Shown one piece after another: positions 10,333-21,301 of a stretch of DNA of 64,000 nt. The DNA comes from Tridacna crocea. Taxonomy: Eukaryota > Mollusca > Bivalvia > Cardiida > Cardiidae. A program made the translations under genes and the position numbers. The stretch is taken from contig OX031072.1 of the NCBI GenBank assembly GCA_943736015.1, positions 7,715,501-7,779,500 of the forward strand, written 5' to 3'. The notes beneath the pieces are model-generated. The model was given only the letters and a program-made list of their open reading frames with translations. It was not told the DNA's origin and did no database searches. The number at the start of each line of letters is the position of its first letter. Positions within the stretch are counted from its first letter, which is position 1.

Positions 10333-11602
10333 CAGGGTTTTCATTTTGTAATGAAACAACAGATCGATTGACAAAAACAACAGTCAAGGGGGCCGCCTAG
10401 GCCCCCACGTGGGTCCAGGGCAACGCCCTGGTAGGGGGACCAGGGGGGCAAAGCCCCCCGGCCGAAAACGATTCTGAGCTTTTTTAAACCTATTTTGTGA
10501 GGTCTCCTTGATGGTAAATCTGTTGTTTTTTTTCTCTATCATTATGTCATGAGTTTGCTCTTAAAACATATTTGGATCTCACTTGTACATATACAGTATG
10601 TAAGTGAGGTCCAAATACTGTTTTGAGAAAAATACATGTATAAAATATGAAAACAAATGTTAACATGTCTTACTTCACAGCCAATTAAGAGTAAGACATA
10701 CACATACCTATTTGATTTTTACAAAGAGCAAAGGAGATAGGACATTTCATTTTTATTATTTAAATTCACTTTCTAAATCTTAAATTTAACCCAATTCACC
10801 TTAACCCATTACCAAACGACAATATTTTAGACTGGTCCAAATTGAAGGCATTTGCAGACGACAAAATAAAAGTGACTGAAAATTTGAAATTTGTTTTGTG
10901 AAGGGTAGAAAACATTGTGGGAAAAGGAGAAAATGCTGGTTACCAGCATTTTCTCCTTTTCCCACAATGTTTTCTAAAGGCTTCTTTCTCAGGGGCGTCA
11001 AAAGTAGGGATTGTGTGGTAATGGGTTAAAACATTTAACAAATTAAATAATCTTTCATATATCTCAGATCAATGCATTTGCTTTTATGGTAAATATCCGA
11101 AGACAAAAATAATATTAAACATAAAGTATATGTATTGTCGATGTACAATAGTTCGACGACAACTCGCTTCTCGGGATTATAATTGCAAAACGGTCTGTAC
11201 ACTTTAAACTTTATTGTTAATTTTATGTCAACTTTACTAACCGGCGTCATCGTCTAATTTGGCGTTTTTAAAACCAAAATCAAATAAACAGCAATTTGCG
11301 GACTTCTTTCTCTTTGCTTTGGCGTCCATGATTACCAAATGGAGATTGGAGCAACGTATCGAGGCCTACGATTGGATAATTGTATGCAAGCATCCAATGA
11401 ATGACCGCGTAACATTCATAAACCAACTGTTTCTGGTTTCGCGGTAAATTTGAACCGGTGTCGCAGTACAGTTACCAACGCGTGAAATATTTTCGGTATA
11501 AACAGAGCGATTGATTTTTCAAAGATCCAGCAAAAACAACCGATTAAAAGCCGATTTCAACCGATGTTTTTGATCGGTAATCGGCTTTAAATGAAAACCC
11601 TG
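10333..11602. mobile_element. CAGGGTTTTCATTT...AAATGAAAACCCTG element, copy 1
   Basis: The terminal inverted repeats are CAGGGTTTTCATTT and AAATGAAAACCCTG. They are flanked by a 6-bp direct repeat TGTTCC (10327-10332, 11603-11608) inside a Helentron-like tandem unit. A GC-rich subterminal part (GGTCCAGGGCAACGCCCTGG) and GATCGG-rich right part are shared with copy 2 at 25167-26232. The termini look hAT-like but the duplication is 6 bp, not 8. A 62-codon open stretch at 11259 is also open in copy 2 but has no recognisable domain. Confidence 0.75.
10801..11029. mobile_element. piggyBac-like foldback MITE nested in the CAGGG element
   Basis: TTAA at 10801-10804 and 11026-11029 bound CCCATTACCAAACGACAA ... 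TGTGGTAATGGG, with the central palindrome GGGAAAAGGAGAAAATGCTG / GGTTACCAGCATTTTC. Copy 2 of the host element has an intact single TTAA at the equivalent point (about 25644-25647). This is a natural empty site and proves insertion with TTAA duplication. Confidence 0.88.
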
Positions 11603-12210
11603 TGTTCCTTGGGTGATCCTTTTCTAAAATTGTTCGTGAAATTTTGATTGGTCAAGAAACATGGCTCTGGTGAATGGGGGCTACTTGCACTATATGGAAA
11701 TGAAGAAATTCTTGAAAATTCTTCTTCTCTGAAACCCGTAGTCAGATTTTAAAATAATCTGACAGAGATGTTCTTTGGATGACCCATTTCAAAACTTGTT
11801 CGTAAACTTTGATCCATCAAGAAACATGGCTCTCGTGGAAGGGGGCTACTTGCTCTTATACAGAAATGATGAATTCTTAAAAATTCTTCTTTTTGAAACT
11901 GATGGTCAGATTTCGAAATGACTTTTACAGGTGACCTTTTGAAAATTGCTTGGCAAAATTATAAATTTGGTTCAAATGTTTCAATACCTCAAAAAAAAAA
12001 ATAGACTATGGTCATCTCAAAAATTCAGGTGAGCCATCCAGGACCATCTTGGCCCTCTTGTTTATAAAAAAAATTCCTTATACCACCATGCCATCAAAAG
12101 CTTTTTCACAGGACCATAACAGTACAGGTTATTTAATGAAGGATTGTTGATCTTAAATTTTGACTGTTCTAGAGCAACTAAGTGAAAGACAGAAATAATC
12201 TTTTTTGCAG

Positions 12211-12398
12211 GAAGAGATGTTTGTCCTCACATAAACTTACTGGTTTCACAACAGATAGGGGATTATTAACTGTTGATGGGTTATTTCACAAACATCCAAC
12301 AGACACAGTACCTTCTGGCAATAGAATTTACAGAGTAACTGTCCATTTGGAAGATAACAGTACTATTTTTGCAGAGAGCAATCCTTTCAGAGTAGATG
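12211..12398 (+). CDS. Unidentified secreted protein gene, exon 4
   Basis: The acceptor is TTTTTTGCAG at 12210 and the donor GTATGT at 12399; the exon enters in phase 2 and leaves in phase 1. It encodes residues about 126-189: KRCLSSHKLTGF, a GLLTVDGLFHKHP segment, then IYRVTVHLEDNSTIF with a sequon at Asn175 and a strand-like FAESNPFRVD. The pattern fits the second half of a beta-sandwich domain closing before a linker. A Helentron-like element starts only about 15 nt after the donor. Both junctions keep frame with exons 3 and 5. Confidence 0.8.
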
Positions 12399-12412
12399 GT
12401 ATGTGTTGCACC

Positions 12413-12763
12413 TTTTTTTTAGCTCACATTAGCACAAAGTGCTAAAGGTGAGCTATTGTGATTGCCCCATGTCCGGTATCCATCGTCCATCAACAATTTC
12501 TTTAAACATCTTCTCCTCCTAAACCACAGGGCCAATCTTTATGAAACTTGGCAGGGATGTTTCTTGGGTGAAGCTCTACCAAAATTGTTCAAAGAATTAA
12601 GCATGTCCTACATGATACCACTTAGCCACACAGGACCCTAGGAGCAAAGAAGAAAATCTTAAAATTTTTTTTTCTCTGAAACTGGAAGTCGTAAAGCTTT
12701 GATGTTTGGTATGTAGCATCTTCTAGTGGACCATTATCAAGTTTGTTCATACCAGGGCTCCGT
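12413..12763 (+). mobile_element. Helentron/pearl-like element, 5' fragment
   Basis: TTTTTTAGCTCACATTAGCA with hairpin partner GTGCTAAAGGTGAGCT, then CATCGTCCATC and the CTCCTAAACCACAGGGCCAA core. It begins about 15 nt downstream of the exon 4 donor. It is cut off at 12764 by a hAT-type terminus (CAGGGCTCCGTAAATGTTTC) followed by a poly-C tract at 12797-12816. Confidence 0.7.
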
Positions 12764-13059
12764 AAATGTTTCGATCTGAATCGGTCCAGGCCATAAACCC
12801 CCCCCCCCCCCCCCCCATGTCATAATATATATCAATTTCTGTTACAGGTTTCTCTTTCTTGTGATGGATTTTTGTTCAAATTTACATGATTGAGAATAAC
12901 ATATGCAGACGAATATTATTGAATAGTAAAGCATAGTTGATAGATAGATCATACATTGTTTACATACGGCATCCTACAGTTCCGGTTATGTATAAAATTG
13001 CACTTCTGGCAATGTAGCAGAAGGTGCCCCATCGACGTCGATTTGACTTTTAAAATTAT

Positions 13060-16000
13060 TATACTCCCCCCCCCCCTCAAAAAAAAAAAAAAAAAAAACA
13101 ACTCTGTTTGGGGGGTATATAGGAGTGAGCTTGTCGGTCCGTCGGTCTGTAGCTTTTTGTCCGCTCTATTTCTCATAAACTACTGGACAAATTTTATTCA
13201 AACTTCACAGGTAAACTCAGTATCAAGCAGAGATGTGCATATGAAATGTTGTGTATGGTTCATTGATTTTTCACTGAGTTATGGCCCTTTCATGGAATTT
13301 CTTGTCCGCGCTTTTTCTCATCAACTATTGGACAGATTTGGTTCAAACTACACAAATAGACTCAGTATCAAGCAGAGATGTGCATATCCTATTTTGGTTA
13401 TGGTTTATTTAGGTTTCATGGAGTTATGGCCCTTTGATGATTCCGGACAAATTTCTTTCAAACTTCATGGATAGACTTTGGACTCAGCAAAGATGTGCAT
13501 ATCATTAATTGTTCTTAGTTAATCAAATAAAATTTCCAAGAGCTAAGCCCTTTTTTGTCATTCTCTTTATGAAGGTGCCCTTGCTGAATTGATGAAAATA
13601 AATTATACTTTTGATAGAATACTTTTAACACAGCTGTCCATCCGTTGGTCAGTCTGTAGCTTTTTGTCCGCTCTATTTCTCATAAACTACTGGACGAATT
13701 TTATTCAAACTTCACAGGTAGACTCAGTATCAACGGAGATGTGCATATGAAATGTTGTGTATGGTTCATTGATTTTTCACTGAGTTATGGCCCTTTCATG
13801 AAATTTCTTGTCCACTCTTTCTCTCATCAACTATTGGACAGATTTGGTTCAAACTACACAAATAGACTCAGTATCAAGTAGAGATGTGCATATCCTATTT
13901 TGGTAATGGTTTATTTAAGTTTCATGGAGTTAGGGCCCTTTGATGATTCTGGACAAATTTCTTTTTTTTGTCTGCTCTATTTCTCAGTATCTACTAAATG
14001 GATTTCAGTCAAACTTCATGGGAAGTTTCAATATGAAGTCAAGAGGTGCATATTGTAATTTAGTTCCAGCTGAATGATTGTCAAAGGAGTTATTGCCCTT
14101 TCACGAATGTTTTTGTCTGCTCTGTTTCTCAATAACTGCTGGACAGATTTCAGCCAAACTTCATGGGAAGTTTTATTATGAGGTAAAGATGCGCATATTA
14201 TAATTTAGTTACAGTTGAATGATTTTCAAAGGAGTTATGGCCCTTTTATGATTTTTTTTTCTCTGCTTAATTTCTCGGTATGTATTGGATGGGTTGCAGT
14301 TAAACTTCGTGGGAAGTTTAAGCATGAAGCTAAGATGTGCATATTATTTGGTTGTGGTTGAATGATTTTCAAAGCAATTATGGCCCTTTCATTAATTTTT
14401 TTGTCCACTCTATTTCTCAATAACTACTCAACAGATTTCAATTGTCAGCTCAGCTATTTCTCAGTATCTACTGGATAGATTCCAGTCAAACTTCATGCGA
14501 AATTTCATTATGAAATGAAGATGTATTATTATAATGTGTTATGGTTGAATGATTTTCAGTCTGAGGTCAAGATGTGCATATTACAATTTGTTTATGCTTG
14601 AATTAGGCCAGAATTTTTTTATAAGTTGATTTACGGGATCTTTTTTTCAAATTTAGGGTCGGGGGGACGAAAAAAAAATAAAATAAAAAGCTCTAAAAAT
14701 GTTCAGTCGATAAAAAAATATAAAAAAAAGAGATTTTTCTTTTTATTATTTTTTTTTCCTACCAATACCGCAAGAAACTAAAAATATAACTAGTGAAGTA
14801 AACCAACAGTCTGTATTATAGTTACATCTTTCAAATTACCATAATTTTCCTAAAAATCTATTCTGGATACCTTAAAAACTGTAATGACCACCTTTAATAG
14901 TGTCATGCCACAGATCAATGGGGTCCAAAGACACATTCAGAATTTAGCAAACATTGAAGATTCTGATTGAATTTGCTCCTTTATGAGAAGTCTGATCTGG
15001 CTCTACGACGTTTGCTGCCAAATGAATTCTTAAAACTTTAAGGCTCTTTATGATTGTCTGACAAGAAAAGAAACAGAAAGTCGCTCTTTCACAAACCACA
15101 ACATTAGCTAAGAAGTTCTGAAGTTCCAATAAATTTAGCACAATTTTACAGAAACAGTTCTGGAAATTCATTGCAGTGAATCTACAAAAAACAGACATTT
15201 TTTTCTCATAATGTTTTCCTAAGTCGCCTCTACTGAGGTCGTTATGAAGTTGGCATTGTTTGAGCTCCCAAAACAAAACAAAAATAATTGAGCTATCACT
15301 AAATGTGACCCCAAACCAGCTCCTTGTCACTAAACAGCTCTTTGTCACAGAATGCAGAATGGTTTAGTACAAAAGAGTTTAAAAAAATTATATATTACAA
15401 AGGGCTATAACTCTGAAAACAGTGGGAAAAGATTTATGGTTCTTGCACAGTGCACTTTACTTTGATGTGATTCAAATTCATATGAAGTTTGAAGTGACTA
15501 GCTTTTGTACTTTGCAATTTATTCCCCATTTTAAAAATCCAAAGTTACAATTAACAAAGGGCAATAACTCTAAATGTAGCAGGAACAGAGTTACAGTTTT
15601 GAAAACTGCATTTCTTGTTAATGTGGTCCATCTGTATATGAAGTTTGAAGGTACTAGCTTTTACACTTGGAAAGTTATGCCCCAGACAAAAATCCAAATT
15701 AAAATTTACAAAGGGAAATAAATGTGAAAATAGTGGGAATATAGTTATGGTACTGGTAAAGTGCTCTTTGCTTTATTGTGATCTAATTATATATGAAGTT
15801 TGAAGTCACTAGCTTTTGTACTTTAGAAAAAAAGCCCCAGATAAAAATCCAAAGTTAAATATACAAAAAGATATAACCGTTAAAGTAGTGGAAAAAGTTA
15901 TGCTTCTTGTACACTGCACTTCTCTTTAATGTGGCCGATCTGTACATGAAGTTTTTAGTTGCTAGCTGTTTTATTTTGGAAGTTAAGCCTCGAACAAAAA

Positions 16001-16127
16001 TCCAAAGTTTGAAGTCACTAGCTGTTCTACTTTGAAAGTTATGCCAAGCTTTTTGTGACACATGGATGGACAGACATGGTGACTCCAGTATACATCCCCC
16101 ATACTTTGTTTATGGGGGGGTATAAGC
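13060..16127 (+). mobile_element. Long Helentron-like element with two tandem arrays
   Basis: Starts TATACTCCCCCC with poly-A, then GGGGGGTATATAGGAGTGAG and TCGGTCCGTCGGTCTG. Core units (TTTTTGTCCGCTCTATTTCT, GAGATGTGCATAT, GAGTTATGGCCCTTT) recur about every 170 bp from 13145 to 14590. A second array (TATGAAGTTTGAAGTGACTA, CCCCAGACAAAAATCCAAA) runs 15390-16050. The end GACTCCAGTATACATCCCCC plus ATACTTTGTTT mirrors the start. The stretch 14600-15390 appears to be an unrelated insertion, part of which recurs inverted at 17560-17650. Confidence 0.65.
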
Positions 16128-17863
16128 ATGATAAAAACACATAATGTAGTTAAATTTTTTTGAATCTAGAAGCAGACTTGTGCTGCAAGTAGACAGTATC
16201 CCTTTCTTGAACCTAACAAAAGAAAGTATGTGATGAGAGAATTTCTGTATGCCTTCCATGGAAGAAAAGAAGTTGAAGAGAAAAAAAAAAACTTCTTTAT
16301 GCCTGTGATGGGGACCACAATCTTGATTCAAAAACATGATAATGACTTGTTAAAGTTTAAAAGAAAGTTAACAAGATCTATAGAGATGTAATCTATTAGT
16401 CAATAAACTAGCTGATAAGGAGGAAAAGGTGTAGAGTATTCTAAAAATAGAACACTCCACTGCATATTTTGCTCGAGTTGCCGACATGAGGAAGGCAAAA
16501 GATCGTCTTCAAGATTTTTCTAATCCTTCACTTTACCATTATAATTTATTTAAAATATGTTTGGAAAAAATATCTGCAGCTGTAAGAAGTGGTAATTCAA
16601 GTTTATTTTATGACTATTCATGTTCTGAGAATCAGTAATGATCGATAGTGTGACGTCATTTAAACAAATATGCAGACGCTTTACCTGTGGGAAAAAAAGT
16701 GATTTTCGTAGGATAAAGGGGTGGATTTAGCGAGTAAGTAACAGGTAAGGATCATAACACTCTGCTGTCTTGTCCAAATTGATAAAGTTAATTAGTGATA
16801 ACCTGTCATCCTTTGTCTTAGATTGCGGATATTTCATGAATATAGGCCTGGTCGGGACTGTTTGTTAAGCGAAGTTTTTTCGCTGTGAAAGCTTGATGAT
16901 GCAAATTTGAGTCATTGAAGACGACTTTTTCACCCTGTACCATACTTCCTCAAGTTCCTGCTTCAGTCTTTCTCCACTTATCTCGTGAGTTGAGACAAAA
17001 ATGTCAATAAAAAATCCTTTCCACACTTATTTTTGCCAGTTAAAGAAAAACTACAACTGGCGAAAATGGCGATAAGCAGCGTGGGTCCCGCTGCTGCATG
17101 TTATTGATCTTCGTATCGGAAGGTTATATAGGAGACCAGACAGGTTCCAGTTTAAAAGTTTGGGCTGACGTTCGCTTTAAATACAGATTTTTTTTGACGA
17201 AACGAATAATGGTTAGGGTAGGCGGAAAAAATTTTAAAAAATCTTTTAGAACCTTCTTATATTTTTTTTCTGGTTTTGGGAAAATTGCAGTCGGCGGGTT
17301 TGTAAATCAACTAATAAAAAAATTCTCGCCTTATTTTCCAATTACTTACGGCCCTTTTATATTTTTTTTGTCCACTCCATTTTGCAATAACTGCTGAGCA
17401 GATTTCTAACAAACCTCAAAGGAAGTTACTGTATAAAATAAATACATGTATGTGCATATTATAACTTGTTTACAGTTTAATAATTTTCCATTGACAGGTT
17501 TCCCTTTGTTTCTCTTTTTTTCCAAATAGTCTTTTTTTTTAAATCTTTCTTTTATACTAAACCATGCTGCATTCTGTTACAAAGAGATGTTTTGTGACAA
17601 GGAGCTGGTGGGGGGTATGATCACGTTTAGTGATAGCTCTAGTTCATTCATCCAACGTTTTTCTTTTGTCAATATTTATACATCCAATAGCGTTGTGTTG
17701 CAGTTAGCCACTGCTTGATCACAATCATAATTCAATTGCAGTGTTCGCCCCTGTGCCACGTCCAGGCCCAACACATCCGTCTTCAACAGGATTTTTAAAT
17801 TAGATTAAGTTCTTACAATGAAATATACATAAATGTTACCATATACCGAAGTCCAGATTAAAC
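16128..17863. other. Intron 4 stretch, mixed transposon debris
   Basis: No gene seen. At 17340-17520 there is a fragment of the 13-kb Helentron-like tandem unit (TACGGCCCTTTTATATTTTT, GTCCACTCCATTTTGCAATA). At 17560-17650 there is an inverted copy of 15270-15360 (ACAAGGAGCTGGT, GTTTAGTGATAGCTC). The rest is unassigned; part may belong to the hAT relic that follows. Confidence 0.4.
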
Positions 17864-18220
17864 TTATAAAAGTTTGTTCTGGTCTTTTGTGTTTTTGAAA
17901 ATGTGATGACCTGCACTCATTCTAGTACGGCATGTACACAATATTGGCAACCGGTCAAATTCAGAAAGTGCAGGTCCGTTAATAGAAATTCGCATCAATT
18001 TGTCCAACATTTCGACGCTCAGACTACATTGCAGTCGTGTCTTGGTTAGGTTCTGCTTTGAAGACCCACGTTCACACTCTACAGAACTGACAGGCAGAAT
18101 TCTGCTGATAGCTAGTAGATCTACAACTCTGCGACTCTGTTGGGTCCCCAGTCCGACTATTTCAGCCATCCAGTTGCCCAGACTGGATCTGTTTGTCAAG
18201 ATGGCTACGGTTGCGGTCAT
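17864..18220 (-). pseudogene. hAT-family transposase, C-terminal dimerisation domain remnant
   Basis: The minus-strand open stretch (118 codons) contains ISRILPVSSVECERGSSKQN, then LTKTRLQCSLSVEMLDKLMR and ISINGPALSEFD. This is the hAT C-terminal dimerisation motif (S-x-x-x-ER-x-F-S, followed by K-L-R-N-x-L-x-x-x-x-L-x-x-L) in the form seen in ZNF862-like and other domesticated or animal hAT proteins. The usual Phe after ERG is Ser here. No DNA-binding or catalytic part could be found upstream on the minus strand to about 19400, so this is an isolated relic within intron 4 of the plus-strand gene. A plus-strand frame over the same bases is a shadow. Confidence 0.75.
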
Positions 18221-19442
18221 GTTACGTTCTATAGGAAAATTTTAAAATACGAGTGATCGTAAAACTTTTTCTGTCAAAAGAGTCCAGTGAAAAGAATGTT
18301 ACGATCTGCTGTAACAGCGCTTATCTACAAAGACAGTCAAATTGATTCTATAAAACTTGAAGGCCTAACATGAGCTTACTATGCAAAAATTGCCCATCTG
18401 TCAATTTACGTGAGCATCCTGCTGAGAGTCTGTCCGAATTTTACAGGCAGCACTGAAAATAGGTCAAAGCTCTAACAGACGACATTGGGTGTTTGGTTAA
18501 ATTAAATGTAGGTGTATTTCAGTTGATTTACAGCATTAATGTCATAATTTTACAAATCCAGCGCCTAGATAAATGGAAATTACTGTCAGTTCACGTTACC
18601 ATTTAACATAACTTCTGGACAGACATGTCTCTTGTGGGTAGATACTGATTCCCGCATGACCTCCTCTGTGTTTTACTTATGTTTTGAGATTGCCGGGATA
18701 TATGGCAACATTCTTGCCAACGATTGGATAATGATGCTAGCTGGCATAACGCAATGAGGTCAGTAGTTCAACAACTCATGTAACATTGACATGTGGACAG
18801 ACATCCAGGTGTGCGAATTGAAACACAAATATTTCAGATTTTACGGCATGAAATCGGCCTTGGCTCAACACAATCGAAGATATCAAGATGTTGTTTAATT
18901 ATAGATAAAAAAAGCATGCTATAATTACAAAATAACTAGAACTGTTAAGGTTGACTACTGGTTGTATCAATGGACAGATGTTACGTTTAAAAGGGTAGCC
19001 AAACAGAAACATTTTTGAATGAATATGAAAACACTCCAGATCCATTTTTTTCACCGAAACAAGAAGTTTAGACCTTAATTATTGTTATGGATACTGGCAA
19101 GCTATAATAAACATTCGGCAAGACAGCAATCCATCTTTGAAATCATGCTAATTGATTTGTCCATTTTACCGAAGCACAGAAATGCCATTTTCTGCACATA
19201 AAGGGTATGGTGAAATGAAACAAAATAACAAGTCAATGAAACTGTTTTTATTATCTCTTTAGTATATAAACAGTAGAAAGAAAGGAAACACGAACAATCT
19301 ATGCTTAAATAATAATACTATTCAGCATTTAAATAGCGGTATGGCAAAATACCCTATAGCAAATTATGAGTCAATTGCCAAACGAGTTAAATAAGAATCA
19401 GACATATACGTAATAGTTCAAGCATTTGCAGAAAAATGATTC
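18221..19442. other. Intron 4 stretch, no gene recognised
   Basis: AT-rich and without long open frames. It may contain the decayed upstream half of the hAT element on the minus strand, but I could not read any conserved motif in it. Confidence 0.35.
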
Positions 19443-20690
19443 ATTTTTTTACGCCCGTCGAAGACGGGACGTATTATGGGATCACCCGTGACGGGCGGGC
19501 GGGAGGGCGGCGTCCAGTTCTTTGTCTGGAGCATATCTCCAAAACTATTCTACCTAGGGTTATGAAATTTCATGGGTGGATAGATCTCATCAAGGGGGAG
19601 TGCAGTGCAGAGGAACCATAACTCTTGCTTGCTTAATTTTCGAGTTATTGCCCTTTTTCGTTTTTCATACTTGAATTTTGTCCGGAGCATATCTCCAAAA
19701 CTATACTAGCTAGGGTTATGAAATTTCTTGGGTGGATAGATCTCACCAAGGGGGAGTGCAGTGCGCAGAAACCATAACTCTTGCTTGCTTAATTTTTGAG
19801 TTATTGCCCTTTGTCGTTTTTCATACTTGAATTTTGTCCGGAGCATATCTCTAAAACTATACTAGCTAGGGTTATGAAATTTCTTTGGTGAATAGATCTC
19901 ACTAAAGGGGAGTGCAGTGCACAGGAACCATAACTCTTGCTTTCTTAATTTTTGAGTTATTGCCCTTTGTCCTTTTTTCATACTTGAATTTTGTCCGGTG
20001 AATATCTCCAAAACAATACTACCTAGGGTTATGAAATTTCATGGGTGGATAGATCTTATCAAGGGGGAGTGCAGTAGACAGAAACCATAACTCTTGCTTG
20101 CTTAATTTTTGAGTTATTGCCCTTTGTCGTTTTTCATACTTGAATTTTGTCCGGTGAATATCTCCAAAATTATACTAGCTACGGTTATGAAATTTCATAG
20201 GTGGATAGATCTCATCAAGGGGGAGTGCAGTGCATAAGAACCATAACTCTTGCTTGCTTAATTTTTGAGTTATTGCCCTTTGTCGTTTTTCTTACTTGAT
20301 TTTTGTCCGGAGCATATCTCCAAAACTATACTAGCTAGGGTTATGAAATTTCATGGGTGGATAGATCTCATCAAGGGGGAGTGCAATGCATAGAAATCAT
20401 AATTCTTGCTTGCTTAATTTTTGAGTTATTGCCCTTTGTTGTTTTTCATACTTGATTTTTGTCTGGTGAATATCTCCAAAACTATACTAGCTAGGGTTAT
20501 GAAATTTCATGGGTGGATAGATCTTATCAAGGGGGAGTGCAGTGCACAGGAATCATAACTCTTGCTCACTTAATTTTTGAGTTACTGCCCTTTGTCGTTT
20601 TTCATACTTGAATTTAGTCTGGTGCATGCCCCAGCTTTACAACTTGGGGTAAGACGGGCATATCTTGCGACAATTTGCCGCACTTGTTTT
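19443..20690 (+). mobile_element. Helentron-like element ending at the exon 5 acceptor
   Basis: Starts TTTTTTTACGCCCGTCGAAG with hairpin partner ACGGGACGTATTATGGGATC. About eight tandem units of about 150 bp follow (GGAGCATATCTCCAAAACTA, CATGGGTGGATAGATCTCAT, TTTTTGAGTTATTGCCCTTT). It ends with GACGGGCATATCTTGCGACA then ATTTGCCGCACTTGTTT. The subterminal GACGGGC mirrors the initial GCCCGTC. The last bases of the element lie about 10 nt upstream of exon 5 and form its pyrimidine-rich tract. Confidence 0.75.
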
Positions 20691-20699
20691 CTATTGAAG

Positions 20700-20917
20700 C
20701 CCCAGCCAAGGAAGTTGTGATTGTGACACAGCCTCCAGCAACTGTTCAGGCTCAGGAGAAATTTGCTGTTGAAATAAAAGTGATTGACAAAGATGGTGCA
20801 ACTTTAACAGACGGAGCAGATTCATGTCTATTTGGTGAAATTCAGGTCTTCTGGACGAAAGAAACCTCTATTTTTTATCACAAAGAAAGTAAAACAGAAA
20901 TTTTGCACTCGGAGAAG
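20700..20917 (+). CDS. Unidentified secreted protein gene, exon 5
   Basis: The acceptor is TTTTCTATTGAAG at 20699 and the donor GAGAAGGTAAGT after 20917; the exon enters in phase 1 (G|CC, Ala189) and leaves in phase 0. It encodes PAKEVVIVTQPPATVQAQEK then FAVEIKVIDKDG and an acidic/polar stretch ending ILHSEK. The I-V-x-QPP-x6-9-F-x-V-x-I-x-V-x-D-x-x-G pattern is the first half of an Ig/filamin-like or bacterial-Ig-like beta sandwich. An alternative acceptor 6 nt downstream (CCCCAG) keeps frame and would remove two residues. Polypyrimidine context comes from the adjoining Helentron-like element. Confidence 0.8.
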
Positions 20918-20994
20918 GTAAGTATTCTGTTGTTTAAAGTTTTACATACAATTTGTTTGAAATGACTTTGGAAGATAGTTAAACAATAGCTGCT

Positions 20995-21075
20995 GGAAGG
21001 GTAGCTCAGCGGTTAGAATACACGTTTCATGACATGGCAATATTGCATCCAGGCTGCGCGATTGTGCAAGTTTAT
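20995..21075 (+). repeat. Possible tRNA-derived SINE fragment
   Basis: GGGTAGCTCAGCGGTTAGAA-TACACG resembles a tRNA A-box region, followed by a weak B-box-like area near 21040. The cloverleaf cannot be closed and there is no clear anticodon arm, so this is not called as a tRNA. Confidence 0.3.
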
Positions 21076-21301
21076 TCTGTTGTGCAAGTTCATGAGTTTA
21101 ATGGGGGGAGAACAAGAAACCACTGCATGCAAAAAATATAATCTGAACCTAGTCAGTCTATTTGAAACAACGAGAAAGTCCAGAGAATTTTTGTTACATC
21201 AATGCATACACTCATTGCTATATTTAGACTTTTTGCAGACAGTAATTCAAAATTGTGGCTGAACAACTATTTCCTGTGCATGCTCAGTGAATGTATAATT
21301 A

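Larger units (their letters stand above)
9576..12062 (+). mobile_element. Helentron/pearl-like element with nested insertion
   Basis: The 5' end is TTTTTAGCTCACCTGAGCAC with hairpin partner GTGCTCAAGGGGAGCT, then GTCCGTCGTCC. A tandem core of about 165-bp units follows (CTGGTCAGATTTTGAAATAA, GTTCCTTGGGTGACCC, GGCTCTGGTGAATGGGGGCT). The 3' end is the subterminal inverse TTCAGGTGAGC plus a hairpin AGGACCATCTTGGCCCTCTTGTTT. No target duplication is visible. It is interrupted by the 10333-11602 element. This is the non-autonomous Helitron-like architecture (HINE/pearl) known from molluscs and insects. Confidence 0.75.

Noticed and set aside
11259-11447. 62-codon open frame, conserved in a second copy at 25880-26077
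   Set aside because: The two copies are parts of nearly identical transposon copies, so conservation is not evidence of selection. No domain is recognisable.
18000-18245. Plus-strand open frame over the hAT relic
   Set aside because: Antisense shadow of the clearly hAT-like minus-strand frame.
20995-21075. tRNA gene
   Set aside because: Only an A-box-like match. The arms do not pair into a cloverleaf and no anticodon loop is evident; at most a SINE fragment.
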